Below, one piece after another: positions 52,316 to 60,456 of a stretch of 64,000 nt of DNA. The stretch is taken from assembly GCF_918698085.1 (NCBI RefSeq), contig NZ_CAKKLP010000002.1, positions 62,001 to 126,000 on the forward strand, given 5' to 3'. Position 1 is the first letter of the stretch. Each line of letters starts with the position of its first letter. The notes under the pieces were generated by a model. It was not told the DNA's origin. It ran no database searches and was given only the letters and a program-made list of their open reading frames with translations. Source of the DNA: Chryseobacterium sp. Bi04 (lineage in GTDB: Bacteria > Bacteroidota > Bacteroidia > Flavobacteriales > Weeksellaceae). The position numbers and the translations under genes are program-made.

Positions 52316-53044
52316 ATGATTGCAATTTTAAAGAAAGAACTTTGGAGTTACTTTGGAAACTGGAGCGCATGGATTATTATTGCTGCATTCAGTCTGATAG
52401 CCACTCTTTTTCTGTTCTTTTTCGACAACGATTCTAATATTTTTGAGATCGGGATGGCATCCTTACAGAGCTATTTTGTATTGGTTCCTTGGCTGCTGAT
52501 GTTTATCATTCCGGCACTTTCCATGAAGACTTTTGCGGAAGAGCAACAAACAGGAACGCTGAACTGGCTTTTTTCACAACCCTTAAAAGTTTCCGACCTG
52601 GTAGCCGGGAAATTCCTTTCTGTATGGATTGTTGGGGTTTTATGCCTTATTCCATCACTGATCTACCTTTATACGGTGTATGTCTTAGGAGTTCCGGAAG
52701 GAAATATTGACCTTGGCATGACCTTCGGAAGTTATATCGGATTGATTATTCTGATTGCCGCATTTTCAGGTGTCGGTATTTTAGCTTCTTCGCTTTCACA
52801 GAACCAGATTATGGCCTACCTCTTAGGGGTTTTCATGTGTTTTATTATGTATTTTGGAATCGAGCAGCTGGCGAGTTATAAATTATTGGGAGGAGCAGAT
52901 TTTATCCTTCAAAATACAGGCTTTTATCAGCATTTCTTAGGTTTCACCAGGGGTCTTATTGATGCTAAAGATATTGCCTATTTTGTACTGGTTATTGGTG
53001 CTTCATTAGTATTGTCCAATCATTTTATTAACAAGAAGAAGTAA
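52316..53044 (+). CDS. gldF: Gliding motility ABC transporter permease GldF
   Basis: A 242-residue inner-membrane permease with six hydrophobic segments. It has the ABC-2 type pattern with MKTFAEEQQTGTLNWLFSQP near residue 65 and VSDLVAGKFLSVWIVGVLCL. GldF works with GldG and the ATPase GldA in Bacteroidota; the trio is required for gliding in Flavobacterium johnsoniae but is dispensable or absent in some relatives. gldG follows after 4 bp. gldA is not adjacent. Confidence 0.93.
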   Translation: MIAILKKELWSYFGNWSAWIIIAAFSLIATLFLFFFDNDSNIFEIGMASLQSYFVLVPWLLMFIIPALSMKTFAEEQQTGTLNWLFSQPLKVSDLVAGKFLSVWIVGVLCLIPSLIYLYTVYVLGVPEGNIDLGMTFGSYIGLIILIAAFSGVGILASSLSQNQIMAYLLGVFMCFIMYFGIEQLASYKLLGGADFILQNTGFYQHFLGFTRGLIDAKDIAYFVLVIGASLVLSNHFINKKK

Positions 53045-53048
53045 AATT

Positions 53049-54719
53049 ATGAAGAAGTTCAATGCTAAATCTCCATTGGGAATTTTCTTAATCATGATCG
53101 TTCCTTTGGTTGTAATCCTTGCCTATTCAGGAATCAGGCTAGACTTAACAAAAGAAAAAAGATATACCCTTTCCGACAATACCATTAAAGTACTGGAATC
53201 TGTGAAGAAGCCGTTAACAGTTGAAGTGTATCTGGAAGGTGATTTTCCGGCAAGCTTCAAGCAGCTTCAGGGAGAAACGAAATTTATGCTGGAAGAATTC
53301 AGAAAGATCAATCCAAAGATTGACTTTAAGTTTATTGATCCCATTAAAACAAAAATGTCTCAGGATACCCTGATGGCAATGGGAATGCAGCCTTCCATTC
53401 TTCCCGATGTTAAAGACGGGAAAATTTCACAGATCACGCTTTTCCCTTATGCGGTGATAAAATACGATAAAAATGGGGTTTCTATCCCTCTGGTCGTACA
53501 GCAGGCAGGTATTGATGCAGATCAGCAGCTTACAAGATCTATTGAAGGATTGGAATACAGCCTTGTTTCCAATATTAAAAATATTGCCACAGCCAGGAGA
53601 AAGAAAGTCGGTATCCTGGTGAATCATGATGAGCTGAATCCTGATGAATTTCAGGGATTCGTTCAGTTAGCCATGGAAAACTATGATGCAGGCCCTATCA
53701 TTCCCAAAAACCAGACAGAGCTTACCTTGGAAGATATTCCCCTGCTGAAGCAGATGAGCGCCCTGGTGATTGCAAAACCACGTAAAGCTTTTACAGATAA
53801 TGAAAAAGTTATCCTTGACCAATACATCATGAATGGTGGGAAAACACTTTGGATGATTGATGCGGTAAATGCTGAAATGGATACGTTGACAAGATCTAAA
53901 AAAGTAATGCCTTTCCCGGTTGATATCAATATGACAGATTTCTTTTTCAATTATGGGGTAAGGATTAATCCGGCCCTGGTAAAGGATGTGAAGAAGTTTG
54001 CCCTATTAAGACTAGTAACAGGAGAGGTGAGTGGAAACCCTCAGTATACAAGCCTGCCTTGGCCATATTATCCGCTGGGAATTGCTGAAAATAACAATCC
54101 GATTACTAAAAATATCAATCCTGTAAAATTTGAATTCCCCACTTCCATAGATACGTTGGGAGGCAGAAAGAATATTAAAACAAAGGTCCTTTTTGAATCC
54201 AGTGAAAGAACATTGCTGAAACAGGTTCCTAATTATGTGGATCTGAAGGAGATTGCCAGCGTAGACAGTCTTGGGCAAATGGAAAAGCCAAGCACGCCAA
54301 AGATTTTTGCTGTAGCACTGGAAGGGAAGTTTAACTCTGCCTATGCTTCAAGAATTGAAAGAAAAGGCTATCCTGGCTTCAAAGCGGCCAGCCCTGAAAA
54401 TAAAATGATCGTTATTGCTGACGGAGACGTTGGAAGAAATAAAGTGATCAAAGGAAAACCTCTTCCGTTGGGGGTAGATCTATTGACTAATGAACAGTTC
54501 GGAAATGAACAGTTCCTGAGAAATGCTTTAGATTACCTGCTGGATGACAGCAACCTGATGGAACTTAGAAACAGAAATATTGAAGAAAGACTTCTGGACA
54601 GACATAGAATTACTGATGAAAAAACCAATTGGCAGTGGCTGAATTTATTGCTTCCACTGATTATTATTGGCCTTATCGGAGGATTATTTTTCTGGTTGAG
54701 GAAGAAGAAATTTGGATAG
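53049..54719 (+). CDS. gldG: Gliding motility ABC transporter auxiliary protein GldG
   Basis: A 556-residue protein with an N-terminal membrane anchor (about 10-27, LGIFLIMIVPLVVILAYSGI), a large periplasmic domain and a C-terminal membrane segment (about 530-549, LLLPLIIIGLIGGLFFWL). Markers are RLDLTKEKRYTLSDNTIKVL near residue 27, VEVYLEGDFPASFKQLQGET, EFRKINPKIDFKFIDPIK and LGVDLLTNEQFGNEQFLRNA near 476. It is co-transcribed with gldF (4-bp gap) and followed by a terminator. The GldG substrate is unknown. Confidence 0.94.
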   Translation: MKKFNAKSPLGIFLIMIVPLVVILAYSGIRLDLTKEKRYTLSDNTIKVLESVKKPLTVEVYLEGDFPASFKQLQGETKFMLEEFRKINPKIDFKFIDPIKTKMSQDTLMAMGMQPSILPDVKDGKISQITLFPYAVIKYDKNGVSIPLVVQQAGIDADQQLTRSIEGLEYSLVSNIKNIATARRKKVGILVNHDELNPDEFQGFVQLAMENYDAGPIIPKNQTELTLEDIPLLKQMSALVIAKPRKAFTDNEKVILDQYIMNGGKTLWMIDAVNAEMDTLTRSKKVMPFPVDINMTDFFFNYGVRINPALVKDVKKFALLRLVTGEVSGNPQYTSLPWPYYPLGIAENNNPITKNINPVKFEFPTSIDTLGGRKNIKTKVLFESSERTLLKQVPNYVDLKEIASVDSLGQMEKPSTPKIFAVALEGKFNSAYASRIERKGYPGFKAASPENKMIVIADGDVGRNKVIKGKPLPLGVDLLTNEQFGNEQFLRNALDYLLDDSNLMELRNRNIEERLLDRHRITDEKTNWQWLNLLLPLIIIGLIGGLFFWLRKKKFG

Positions 54720-54730
54720 AAAGTAAAAAG

Positions 54731-54756
54731 AGAAGCTCATCAGCTTCTCTTTTTTG
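54731..54756 (+). terminator. gldFG terminator
   Basis: GAGAAGCT-CATC-AGCTTCTC stem (54731-54750) with a preceding A-run and six T residues after it. Confidence 0.88.
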
Positions 54757-54790
54757 TTTTTAGCAGGCTGTCAGTAGAGTATCATAAAAA

Positions 54791-54810
54791 AAGAAGCCCG
54801 AAAGCTTCTC
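54791..54810 (-). terminator. Possible minus-strand terminator of the 54916-55554 gene
   Basis: On the minus strand GAGAAGC-TTTCGG-GCTTC followed by a T-run. It lies about 110 bp past the stop codon, so it is a weaker assignment. Confidence 0.55.
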
Positions 54811-54915
54811 TTGTTTTTTACAGTATTAATCATGTTTTATTTCGGCTGTTTCCGTTCCGCCAAAATAGTTGAGTAGTTATTTTCCATATGGTCTTGATTG
54901 ATCATGGAGAGACTA

Positions 54916-55554
54916 CTATTTTTGAAATGCTTCCTGAGGAAGTAAATCAGCTGTTTTGTAATAGCTGATATCCATATCAAATTTCGCCTGCAGATCCTGG
55001 AAAGTATCATAATCAAAATGTTCCCAGTTCTGTTCATTTTCAGGGTCAGAAGTTTTATCTACTGCAAGTTCCAGTTTTCCGTCTTCCTGGTAGCTGCATT
55101 CAATAGCCGCATACTTTTCCCCATTTTCATCAGTAGTATACCAGCATTTTACAGTCTTTTCAAGTTCCGGCTCCTGGGTTTCATTATTGATAACCTGAGA
55201 ACAGATGAAATTTTCAGGATCATCATTATTGAAAACCGTTCTTGAAATTAAAGGCTGATCATCTACTGATAATGAATAGAGCTTGTTGGTAGAAATAATG
55301 AAACCATCCACAGCATCCTTTTTCTCAACATCAAAAAAGTCGGATTTTTCCTTCAGGTAATCGAATACCTGGTTTTCATTCTCGTCTTCACTTATGAAAT
55401 AATTGATGTTATAGATACTGTCTTCACTAATAAACTCAATTTCTTTCAAGACGTCTGAATCTTTCTCGTAATAATAGAGATGATATTCATCTTGCTTCAC
55501 AGCATTACTTTTGGAAATAACTTCTCCAAAAATGTTTTTGTACACTTTTCTCAT
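54916..55554 (-). CDS. Acidic cytoplasmic protein of unknown function
   Basis: A 212-residue, strongly acidic protein without signal or membrane segment. I recognise no family. The content is mixed alpha/beta with repeated short Tyr/Glu/Asp patches (YHLYYYEKDSDVLKEIEF, DENENQVFDYLKEKSDFFDV, KYAAIECSYQEDGKLELAV). It could be an immunity-type or substrate-binding protein, but nothing in the neighbours supports either. It has a clear -7 element 42 bp before its start, which argues that it is expressed. Convergent with gldG. Confidence 0.75.
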   Translation of the reverse strand: MRKVYKNIFGEVISKSNAVKQDEYHLYYYEKDSDVLKEIEFISEDSIYNINYFISEDENENQVFDYLKEKSDFFDVEKKDAVDGFIISTNKLYSLSVDDQPLISRTVFNNDDPENFICSQVINNETQEPELEKTVKCWYTTDENGEKYAAIECSYQEDGKLELAVDKTSDPENEQNWEHFDYDTFQDLQAKFDMDISYYKTADLLPQEAFQK

Positions 55555-55602
55555 TTTTTAGCACGTTAATTAGTTTCATTATTAGTTTAAGCGGGTGTGA
55601 AG

Positions 55603-55610
55603 CAAAGATA
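55603..55610 (-). promoter_or_regulatory. -7 element (TATCTTTG) for the 54916-55554 gene
   Basis: Reading the minus strand, TATCTTTGC at 55610-55603 matches TAnnTTTG; the leader would be about 42 nt. Confidence 0.5.
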
Positions 55611-55666
55611 AGTTTCTTTTTTTATTTTAACGGTAGGCTTAAAATAGTATTTATTTCGTAAGTATT

Positions 55667-56095
55667 TCAAATATCCTTTATAAAATCCTCATATTCAAAG
55701 TAAAATCTTTCAAATCCATCCATTTTATTAACAAAAAATTCAAAAATTTCCTGCCATTTATTTTTATTAAAAATTGAAACTCCCTGTAAATCAACCCATA
55801 TACGGCTTATTACCTTACCGTTTTCCAGTGTAAAATATTCCTCTTTTTGAAAATCACCTATAAAATCTTTAAGAATATCCTCCAAAGACCAGATTTTTTC
55901 AAAATATGCATTTCTAAAGACTTCATCCTTCATTTCGATATCTAGAGAAACCTCCGCTTTTTTATTGTCTGCAGAAAATTTGAATGAGAGATCTTTTACC
56001 TTGGTATCATATAAGATCCATTTTCTGGGAAAAGACTTCCCGAAAGCAGTCCAAAATTCCTTCTTTAATTGTTGTGCTTCTTGTTTACTGAACAT
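55667..56095 (-). CDS. DUF4268 family protein
   Basis: A 142-residue cytoplasmic protein beginning MFSKQEAQQLKKEFWTAFGK. The ATG at 56095 is preferred over a GTG two codons upstream. The DUF4268 pattern is clear: KKEFWTAFGKSFPRKWILYD, FSADNKKAEVSLDIEMKD and the terminal FYFEYEDFIKDI. The function of the family is unknown; some members are fused to or lie near nucleases. Single gene, divergent from the Rrf2 regulator. Confidence 0.88.
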   Translation of the reverse strand: MFSKQEAQQLKKEFWTAFGKSFPRKWILYDTKVKDLSFKFSADNKKAEVSLDIEMKDEVFRNAYFEKIWSLEDILKDFIGDFQKEEYFTLENGKVISRIWVDLQGVSIFNKNKWQEIFEFFVNKMDGFERFYFEYEDFIKDI

Positions 56096-56205
56096 AAACA
56101 CAAATTTAATGATTTAAGGCAGAAAGACAAAATAGGGCCATACCACAAATTAACAGACCTGGCGATAGTCTTTCATTTGGGATTATCTATATTAAACAAT
56201 TTTTG

Positions 56206-56213
56206 TATTTTTG
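56206..56213 (+). promoter_or_regulatory. -7 element (TATTTTTG) for the Rrf2 regulator gene
   Basis: TATTTTTGC matches TAnnTTTG and lies 6 bp before the ATG at 56219, so the transcript would be leaderless or nearly so. A TTG at 56177-56179 is 26 bp upstream, slightly farther than usual. Confidence 0.45.
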
Positions 56214-56218
56214 CTGTA

Positions 56219-56626
56219 ATGCTTTCAAAAAAATCTCAATATGCGTTTAAAGCACTTTCATTTCTTGTAGAAAAAAGAAATGAAGGTCCTATTCTTATTT
56301 CCGAAATTGCGGAACACAAGAGGATACCCTTAAAGTTTTTAGAAAATATCCTGCTTGAATTAAAAAAAGCAGATATCCTTGACAGTAAAAAAGGCAAAGG
56401 AGGAGGCTACTTTTTGAAAGAAAATCCGGAAAATGTAAAATTGGCCAAGATTATACGTCTGGTTAATGGCCCTATTGCTATGCTTCCTTGCGTAAGCCTG
56501 AACTTCTATGAAAAATGTGAAGACTGTAATGAAGATCACTGCGGCCTCCATGATGTACTGATTGAGGTGCGGGATGCTTCACTGAATATTCTTGAGAAAA
56601 AAACTTTAATGGATCTGGTCGACTGA
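56219..56626 (+). CDS. Rrf2-family transcriptional regulator with cysteine cluster
   Basis: A 135-residue winged-helix regulator starting at ATG 56219 (MLSKKSQYAFKALSFLVEK); a longer frame from 56069 overlaps the DUF4268 gene and adds no conserved sequence. HTH around residues 22-50 (LISEIAEHKRIPLKFLENIL), wing KGKGGGYFL near 59. Four cysteines in the C-terminal region, spaced C-x8-C-x2-C-x4-C (PCVSLNF...CEDCNEDHC), suggest a sensor of Fe-S clusters or sulfur status, as in IscR or CymR relatives. A TauE exporter follows, consistent with sulfur control. Confidence 0.9.
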   Translation: MLSKKSQYAFKALSFLVEKRNEGPILISEIAEHKRIPLKFLENILLELKKADILDSKKGKGGGYFLKENPENVKLAKIIRLVNGPIAMLPCVSLNFYEKCEDCNEDHCGLHDVLIEVRDASLNILEKKTLMDLVD

Positions 56627-56715
56627 CCTGGTCCTTTTTTTTTGAATTGTTAGTCTACTTATTTGGTAGGATAATATTTTTATTAGATATTTGCATAACT
56701 TCAAATGAATAGCCT

Positions 56716-56814
56716 ATGATTTCAAAAGAAGATGCAGACCTGCCGGAACAGCTTGAACCATTGGATTTTAATATTTTTAAAACCTTAGAAATAGGGGAGA
56801 TGCTGTTGAAGTGA
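56716..56814 (+). CDS. Small open reading frame (32 codons), possible gene remnant
   Basis: ATG at 56716 to TGA at 56814 encodes 32 residues beginning MISKEDADLPEQLEPLDFNI. TTG-N20-GATATTTG lies upstream, close to the promoter consensus. The peptide is acidic and resembles the N-terminus of a longer protein, cut by the stop. I recognise no family. It may be a real small protein or the remains of a gene that once followed the Rrf2 regulator. Confidence 0.3.
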   Translation: MISKEDADLPEQLEPLDFNIFKTLEIGEMLLK

Positions 56815-56829
56815 TAAAGATTTTATACT

Positions 56830-57717
56830 ATGGTGATTTCAAGAAAAATTCAGATCAGACTCAATATACTTTTTGTAACCCTTGCAGCATTATGTATTGG
56901 TGTTTCTTTAATGTATGAATGGGGGTATCTTGATGAACTTTTAACCATTCTGGCTAAAGACCATTACATTTTTTATTGGATGCTTCTGGTGGGAGTTTTT
57001 GCTGAAGTTGTAGCCGGCTCAATGGGAATGGGGTACGGAGTTATCTGTACAACCACTCTTATGTTTCTGGGGATACCGCCCCATATTGTAAGTGCCAGTA
57101 TACATTCTGCAGAAAGTTTTACTACAGCCGCAGGGAGTATAAGTCATATTAAACTCAGGAATGTAAGTAAGACTTTGGTGAAAAAATTAGCCATTCCAGC
57201 TGTTATTGGAGCAGTCATTGGAGCAGTAAGTTTAACCTATCTTGGAGAATATTATGCTAAGATTACTAAAACGCTTATTGCCTTTTATACTCTTTATCTT
57301 GGATTGCAGATCCTATCAAACGCCTTTAAAGGAAAACAGAATAAAGCACTTAAAAAAAAGACTAATCTGACAAGACTTGGAGTGATCGGAGGTTTTATAG
57401 ACTCCTTTGCAGGAGGAGGATGGGGCCCGCTGGTAACAGGAACATTAATTAAAAATGCTTTCACTCCAAGATTTGCCGTAGGGAGCTCTACGGTTGCCAA
57501 ATTTATACTGACAATAACGGCAGCGATTACTTTTTTCCTTACTCTCGGCATCCAGCACTGGAACATTATTTTAGGGCTTTTAATCGGAGGAATTATTACA
57601 GCGCCCTTTTCTGCAATGCTTACTGCAAAGCTTCCTGTGAAAAAAATGTTCATAGTTATAGGTCTGCTGGTGATTGTCATGAGCTCTATAACTATTTATA
57701 AATCAGTATTCAGTTAA
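56830..57717 (+). CDS. TauE/SafE-family sulfite/organosulfonate exporter-like protein
   Basis: A 295-residue inner-membrane protein with about eight hydrophobic segments. The first TauE repeat reads EVVAGSMGMGYGVICTTTLM near residue 59 with PPHIVSASIHSAESFTTAAG. The second is GVIGGFIDSFAGGGWGPLVT near 185 with FAVGSSTVAKFI. Sulfite export is inferred from the family and the Rrf2 neighbour. It has a longer N-terminus than the 42305-43054 paralogue (extra segment IRLNILFVTLAALCIGVSLM). It lies 16 bp after the small frame at 56716. Confidence 0.9.
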   Translation: MVISRKIQIRLNILFVTLAALCIGVSLMYEWGYLDELLTILAKDHYIFYWMLLVGVFAEVVAGSMGMGYGVICTTTLMFLGIPPHIVSASIHSAESFTTAAGSISHIKLRNVSKTLVKKLAIPAVIGAVIGAVSLTYLGEYYAKITKTLIAFYTLYLGLQILSNAFKGKQNKALKKKTNLTRLGVIGGFIDSFAGGGWGPLVTGTLIKNAFTPRFAVGSSTVAKFILTITAAITFFLTLGIQHWNIILGLLIGGIITAPFSAMLTAKLPVKKMFIVIGLLVIVMSSITIYKSVFS

Positions 57718-57806
57718 GATTTATGACCTGATATTGAAAAATAAAAGGTTCAAAAGTGTATTTGATTTTGAAAATATTTTACTTTTACATCACTAAATAA
57801 TTAAAA

Positions 57807-58097
57807 ATGAATTTACATATCATTGCACTTTTTAAGTTTAATGAAAATTACCTGATGGATGCTGTAGAGCTGTTTCAGAAACTTGTAAAAGAAACAAGAA
57901 AAGAAGAGGGCTGTCTGCAGTATGATCTTGTTGAAGATAAAGACAACAAAGGAACTTTTTTCCTGATAGAGCTTTGGGAAAGTGTTGATCATCATAACAG
58001 GCATATAGGGCAGGATCACCTGCTAGACTTTCGCAGGGACACTTCCAGAATGATGGAAAGCTCAGCAGAAGTATACAAAGGATTTAAGATCTATTAA
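57807..58097 (+). CDS. ABM-domain monooxygenase-like protein (YgiN type)
   Basis: A 96-residue ferredoxin-fold protein of the antibiotic biosynthesis monooxygenase family. Signatures are LVKETRKEEGCLQYDLVEDK near residue 29, FFLIELWESVDHHNRHIGQD near 51 and a final SAEVYKGFKIY. Such proteins act as quinol monooxygenases or unknown small-molecule oxygenases and form dimers. The metal-free active site cannot be judged by eye. Followed closely by a bidirectional terminator. Confidence 0.88.
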   Translation: MNLHIIALFKFNENYLMDAVELFQKLVKETRKEEGCLQYDLVEDKDNKGTFFLIELWESVDHHNRHIGQDHLLDFRRDTSRMMESSAEVYKGFKIY

Positions 58098-58103
58098 TAA
58101 AAT

Positions 58104-58137
58104 AAAAGGCGGTTTCAATATTCTGAAACCGCCCTTT
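58104..58137. terminator. Bidirectional terminator between the ABM gene and the split HmuY-like gene
   Basis: AAAAGGCGGTTTCA-ATATTC-TGAAACCGCCCTTTT, a stem with one extra C, flanked by A and T runs, between convergent genes. Confidence 0.85.
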
Positions 58138-58168
58138 TATTAGAAAAAATAGAAAGTATTAAAATAAA

Positions 58169-59080
58169 TTATTTCACGATAAGTTTTTTTGTTTCAGTAC
58201 TACCACCGTAAGTTATTTTTACAAGGTAATTTCCTGAAGTAAGGTGAGATAAGTTAATATCCTGTTTATAGAAACCTGCCTGGTTAGTCAATTCTGATGA
58301 GTAAACCTGTTTCCCGGTAAGGTCGTAAACCTCTACGCTTCCTTTGTTACCTGCTCTTTCTTTGACGTCAAAGAGAACCGTAACTTTCTTGTCAGCTGAA
58401 GTAGGGTTCGGATAAATCCCGAAAGAGGCCTTTTTACCTACTTCCGTTATTCCCAGGGTCGCTGTAATTTTTTTGTATTTGAAATACATATTTCCGGTAG
58501 TTGCGCCCCCATTGGTTACAAAATACATTCTGTAGTAGTCACTTCCTTTTTTAATATAATAAACCACATCACTTTTCACAGTGCTGATACCCTTCCATGA
58601 GTGGCCAATTGTTGTAATATTGGAAGAAAAGCTTGTACTGGCAGGGATCGTATAGGCCGAAGTAGCCTGATCTTCCGGCTGTACCATAGCCACTTTGATG
58701 TTTGGACTCTGGATAGGTCCGGAAAGAGGATACATCTGTACCCCCATATAGAACGTGTAATATTTGGTAAACATTAAGTCCCAGGCGCTTCTGGAGGGTT
58801 CCATATTGGGAACTTTAGCACCGGTGTTAAATGAAAAATAATTAAAAAAAGTGTCATCCGTTCCATTAGCCAGCGTTCTTGTTTCGGTAGGTCCCCAGGC
58901 ACTTCCATCCCATTTTGAATATTTAAAAGTATAGCCGTTATAAGCATCTACAATGGCAAATTTGATATAAGCCCCTGTAGGATATTTTAAAACAAAAATT
59001 GCTTTTCCATCGATATGGTGAGTGATACCATTGTACAGACCCCAGCCTGTTGATATCTGATTAGGAGTTGATGGTGTCAC
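58169..59080 (-). CDS. HmuY-like T9SS protein, C-terminal fragment (frameshifted)
   Basis: A 303-residue frame starting at a GTG that overlaps the TGA of the N-terminal fragment (GTGA, 59077-59080). It has no signal peptide. It begins TPSTPNQISTGWGLYNGITH, which continues the HmuY-like beta fold of the upstream fragment; later segments include KAIFVLKYPTGAYIKFAI, YTFKYSKWDGSAW and SAWDLMFTKYYTFY. It ends with a T9SS type A sorting domain (FGIYPNPTSADKKVTVLFDV ... KKLIVK). One extra base in the GGGCCC run at the junction would restore a single 430-residue protein. Either a pseudogene, a phase-variable switch, a sequencing error, or coupled translation of two halves. Confidence 0.8.
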   Translation of the reverse strand: MTPSTPNQISTGWGLYNGITHHIDGKAIFVLKYPTGAYIKFAIVDAYNGYTFKYSKWDGSAWGPTETRTLANGTDDTFFNYFSFNTGAKVPNMEPSRSAWDLMFTKYYTFYMGVQMYPLSGPIQSPNIKVAMVQPEDQATSAYTIPASTSFSSNITTIGHSWKGISTVKSDVVYYIKKGSDYYRMYFVTNGGATTGNMYFKYKKITATLGITEVGKKASFGIYPNPTSADKKVTVLFDVKERAGNKGSVEVYDLTGKQVYSSELTNQAGFYKQDINLSHLTSGNYLVKITYGGSTETKKLIVK

Positions 59081-59460
59081 GGGCCCTGTTCAAAAGCTCC
59101 CTGACTGATATCAGTGGTCTGATCCGGGTTATAAAGAGGTTCACCCCATGAAGATTCATTATTCAGGTTAATATTATCCCAGTCAGCTAAATTGGTTGAA
59201 ACTGCATATACTTGGATGTCAAGAGCATCATTAATTCTTGAGCCGAAAGCGAAGGCTGAGTTTCTATAAAATGCAATATCCCACGTGTTGGCTGGCTGGG
59301 AAGTCATATTAGCATCTGCAAGATTAAAAAATACCCTGTTTTGGTATTGATTTCCCATCGTCATATTTACCTGAGAGTATCCCAATGCATCAGTTTGTGC
59401 TAAAACAGTCTGCTGAACAGAAAGAGCCAATACTGAAGCCAATAATAGTTTTGTTTTCAT
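59077..59460 (-). CDS. HmuY-like T9SS protein, N-terminal fragment (frameshifted)
   Basis: A 127-residue frame with a signal peptide (MKTKLLLASVLALSVQQTVLA) and the start of a HmuY-like domain (VFFNLADANMTSQPANTWDI, AFYRNSAFAFGSRINDALDI). It ends prematurely as AFEQGP at a TGA created by the frame shift. The intact protein would run on into the 58169-59080 frame and carry a T9SS domain. HmuY proteins bind haem and hand it to a TonB-dependent receptor; such a receptor and a second HmuY lie just upstream on the other strand. The promoter region carries the paired dyad sites described at 59478-59532. Confidence 0.8.
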   Translation of the reverse strand: MKTKLLLASVLALSVQQTVLAQTDALGYSQVNMTMGNQYQNRVFFNLADANMTSQPANTWDIAFYRNSAFAFGSRINDALDIQVYAVSTNLADWDNINLNNESSWGEPLYNPDQTTDISQGAFEQGP

Positions 59461-59477
59461 ACTTTATTTTTAAATCA

Positions 59478-59532
59478 TTATTTATAACTATTCCACAAAA
59501 GTATATATATTATTTTTAATCAGTCTAAATAA
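59478..59532. promoter_or_regulatory. Paired 23-bp dyad sites and minus-strand promoter of the HmuY-like gene
   Basis: Site 1 (59478-59500) contains CTATTCCACAAAA; site 2 (59510-59532) ends TCTAAATAA. Their starts are 32 bp apart. The minus-strand -7 element TACTTTTG (59503-59496) overlaps site 1. Both sites recur at 60457-60510 at 21 of 23 and 20 of 23 identical positions. They look like degenerate halves of a TTATTTAGAAT / ATTCTAAATAA dyad, a possible operator for an iron- or haem-responsive repressor. The regulator's identity is not known. Confidence 0.6.
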
Positions 59533-59593
59533 AAACATGATTTATGTCTTGTTTTCCTTTAATTTCTGATTGAAGTGAAGTCATAGTATAAAA

Positions 59594-59623
59594 AAAGCCG
59601 GAAGGAATAGTTCCCACCGGCTT
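59594..59623 (-). terminator. Terminator of the choice-of-anchor-J-like gene (minus strand)
   Basis: AAAGCCGG..GGAA / TTCC..CCGGCTTT hairpin with a T-run on the minus strand, just past the 59649-60446 gene stop. Confidence 0.8.
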
Positions 59624-59648
59624 TATAAAGGTAATAGTCTAATAAACC

Positions 59649-60446
59649 TTATTTTTTTATGAATTTTGATTTGATGGTTTTTCCCTCAGCTGTTTCAATG
59701 ATGGTGTAATATACCCCAGTGTGAAGCGTACTGATATCAAAACTTTGTCTGTCTAATTTTCCTTCAGCTGCTTTTTGACCTGAGGCAGAATAGATCTGTA
59801 TGTTTTTAGGGTCTTTCTTTGCCACAAACTCCAATGCTGTATTACTTGTATTAACTGCAAATCTGATTTCTTCATTAGATTTCGTGTTTTCCGTCACCGC
59901 AAGAGTTGCATTATTATAGACTACATCATCCATTTGAATAGCCGTGTGCATGGCACTTCCGATAATTTTAAAAGCTATATACTGATCCGAAGAAGCAGGT
60001 ACTGGTAAAGAATATTGTGTATTCGTTGGGTTCAGGTTGATTACACTGGCTATCGGAGTAAATGATGTCATATCAGAAGTACTGTTTACAAAACCAACTT
60101 CTATGGTTCCGGTAGCGCCCGATGCAGATCCCGAAGTAATTGCAGCTGTAAATGAAACCGTTTTTGTGCCATCAGGAGCCACAATTTGAGGAGAGATTAG
60201 GTAACCTGCGGTATTGGATGAGCTGAAGCTATAATACTGAACCGTTTTATTAGTTGTGCCGGCTGCATATACCCATGGACCAGTCGTATCATTCTGAACT
60301 CTGTTCCAGTTTTTTTGTGGCCATGCCGCAGCAGGACCTGCCGGACCCGCAACAAAGGTATCGAAGTTTTCGTTGATAGTGGCTAGCTGTGCATTCGCTG
60401 TAGCAGCTGTAAACACTAAAGTTCCTAAGAGTAATTGTAACTTCAT
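59649..60446 (-). CDS. T9SS-secreted choice-of-anchor-J-like protein
   Basis: A 265-residue secreted protein. Signal peptide (1-19, ATANAQ), then a concanavalin-like beta-sandwich of choice-of-anchor J type (residues 25-180: INENFDTFVAGPAGPAAAWP, SNTAGYLISPQI, VSFTAAITSGSASGATGTIE, QMDDVVYNN). A T9SS sorting domain of about 70 residues follows, ending TIKSKFIKK. It shares its divergent control region with the TonB-dependent receptor gene at 60543, so it is probably induced with it. Carbohydrate or surface binding is typical of the fold; a link to haem uptake is inferred from location. Confidence 0.85.
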   Translation of the reverse strand: MKLQLLLGTLVFTAATANAQLATINENFDTFVAGPAGPAAAWPQKNWNRVQNDTTGPWVYAAGTTNKTVQYYSFSSSNTAGYLISPQIVAPDGTKTVSFTAAITSGSASGATGTIEVGFVNSTSDMTSFTPIASVINLNPTNTQYSLPVPASSDQYIAFKIIGSAMHTAIQMDDVVYNNATLAVTENTKSNEEIRFAVNTSNTALEFVAKKDPKNIQIYSASGQKAAEGKLDRQSFDISTLHTGVYYTIIETAEGKTIKSKFIKK

Positions 60447-60456
60447 AACATTATTT

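Noticed and set aside
54837..55037. 66-codon minus-strand frame overlapping the end of the unknown acidic protein
   Set aside because: Out-of-frame with a promoter-supported gene, no recognisable feature, AT-rich codons.
56069..56218. 50-residue N-terminal extension of the Rrf2 regulator
   Set aside because: It overlaps the divergent DUF4268 gene and the -7 promoter element at 56206; the ATG at 56219 gives the standard Rrf2 start.
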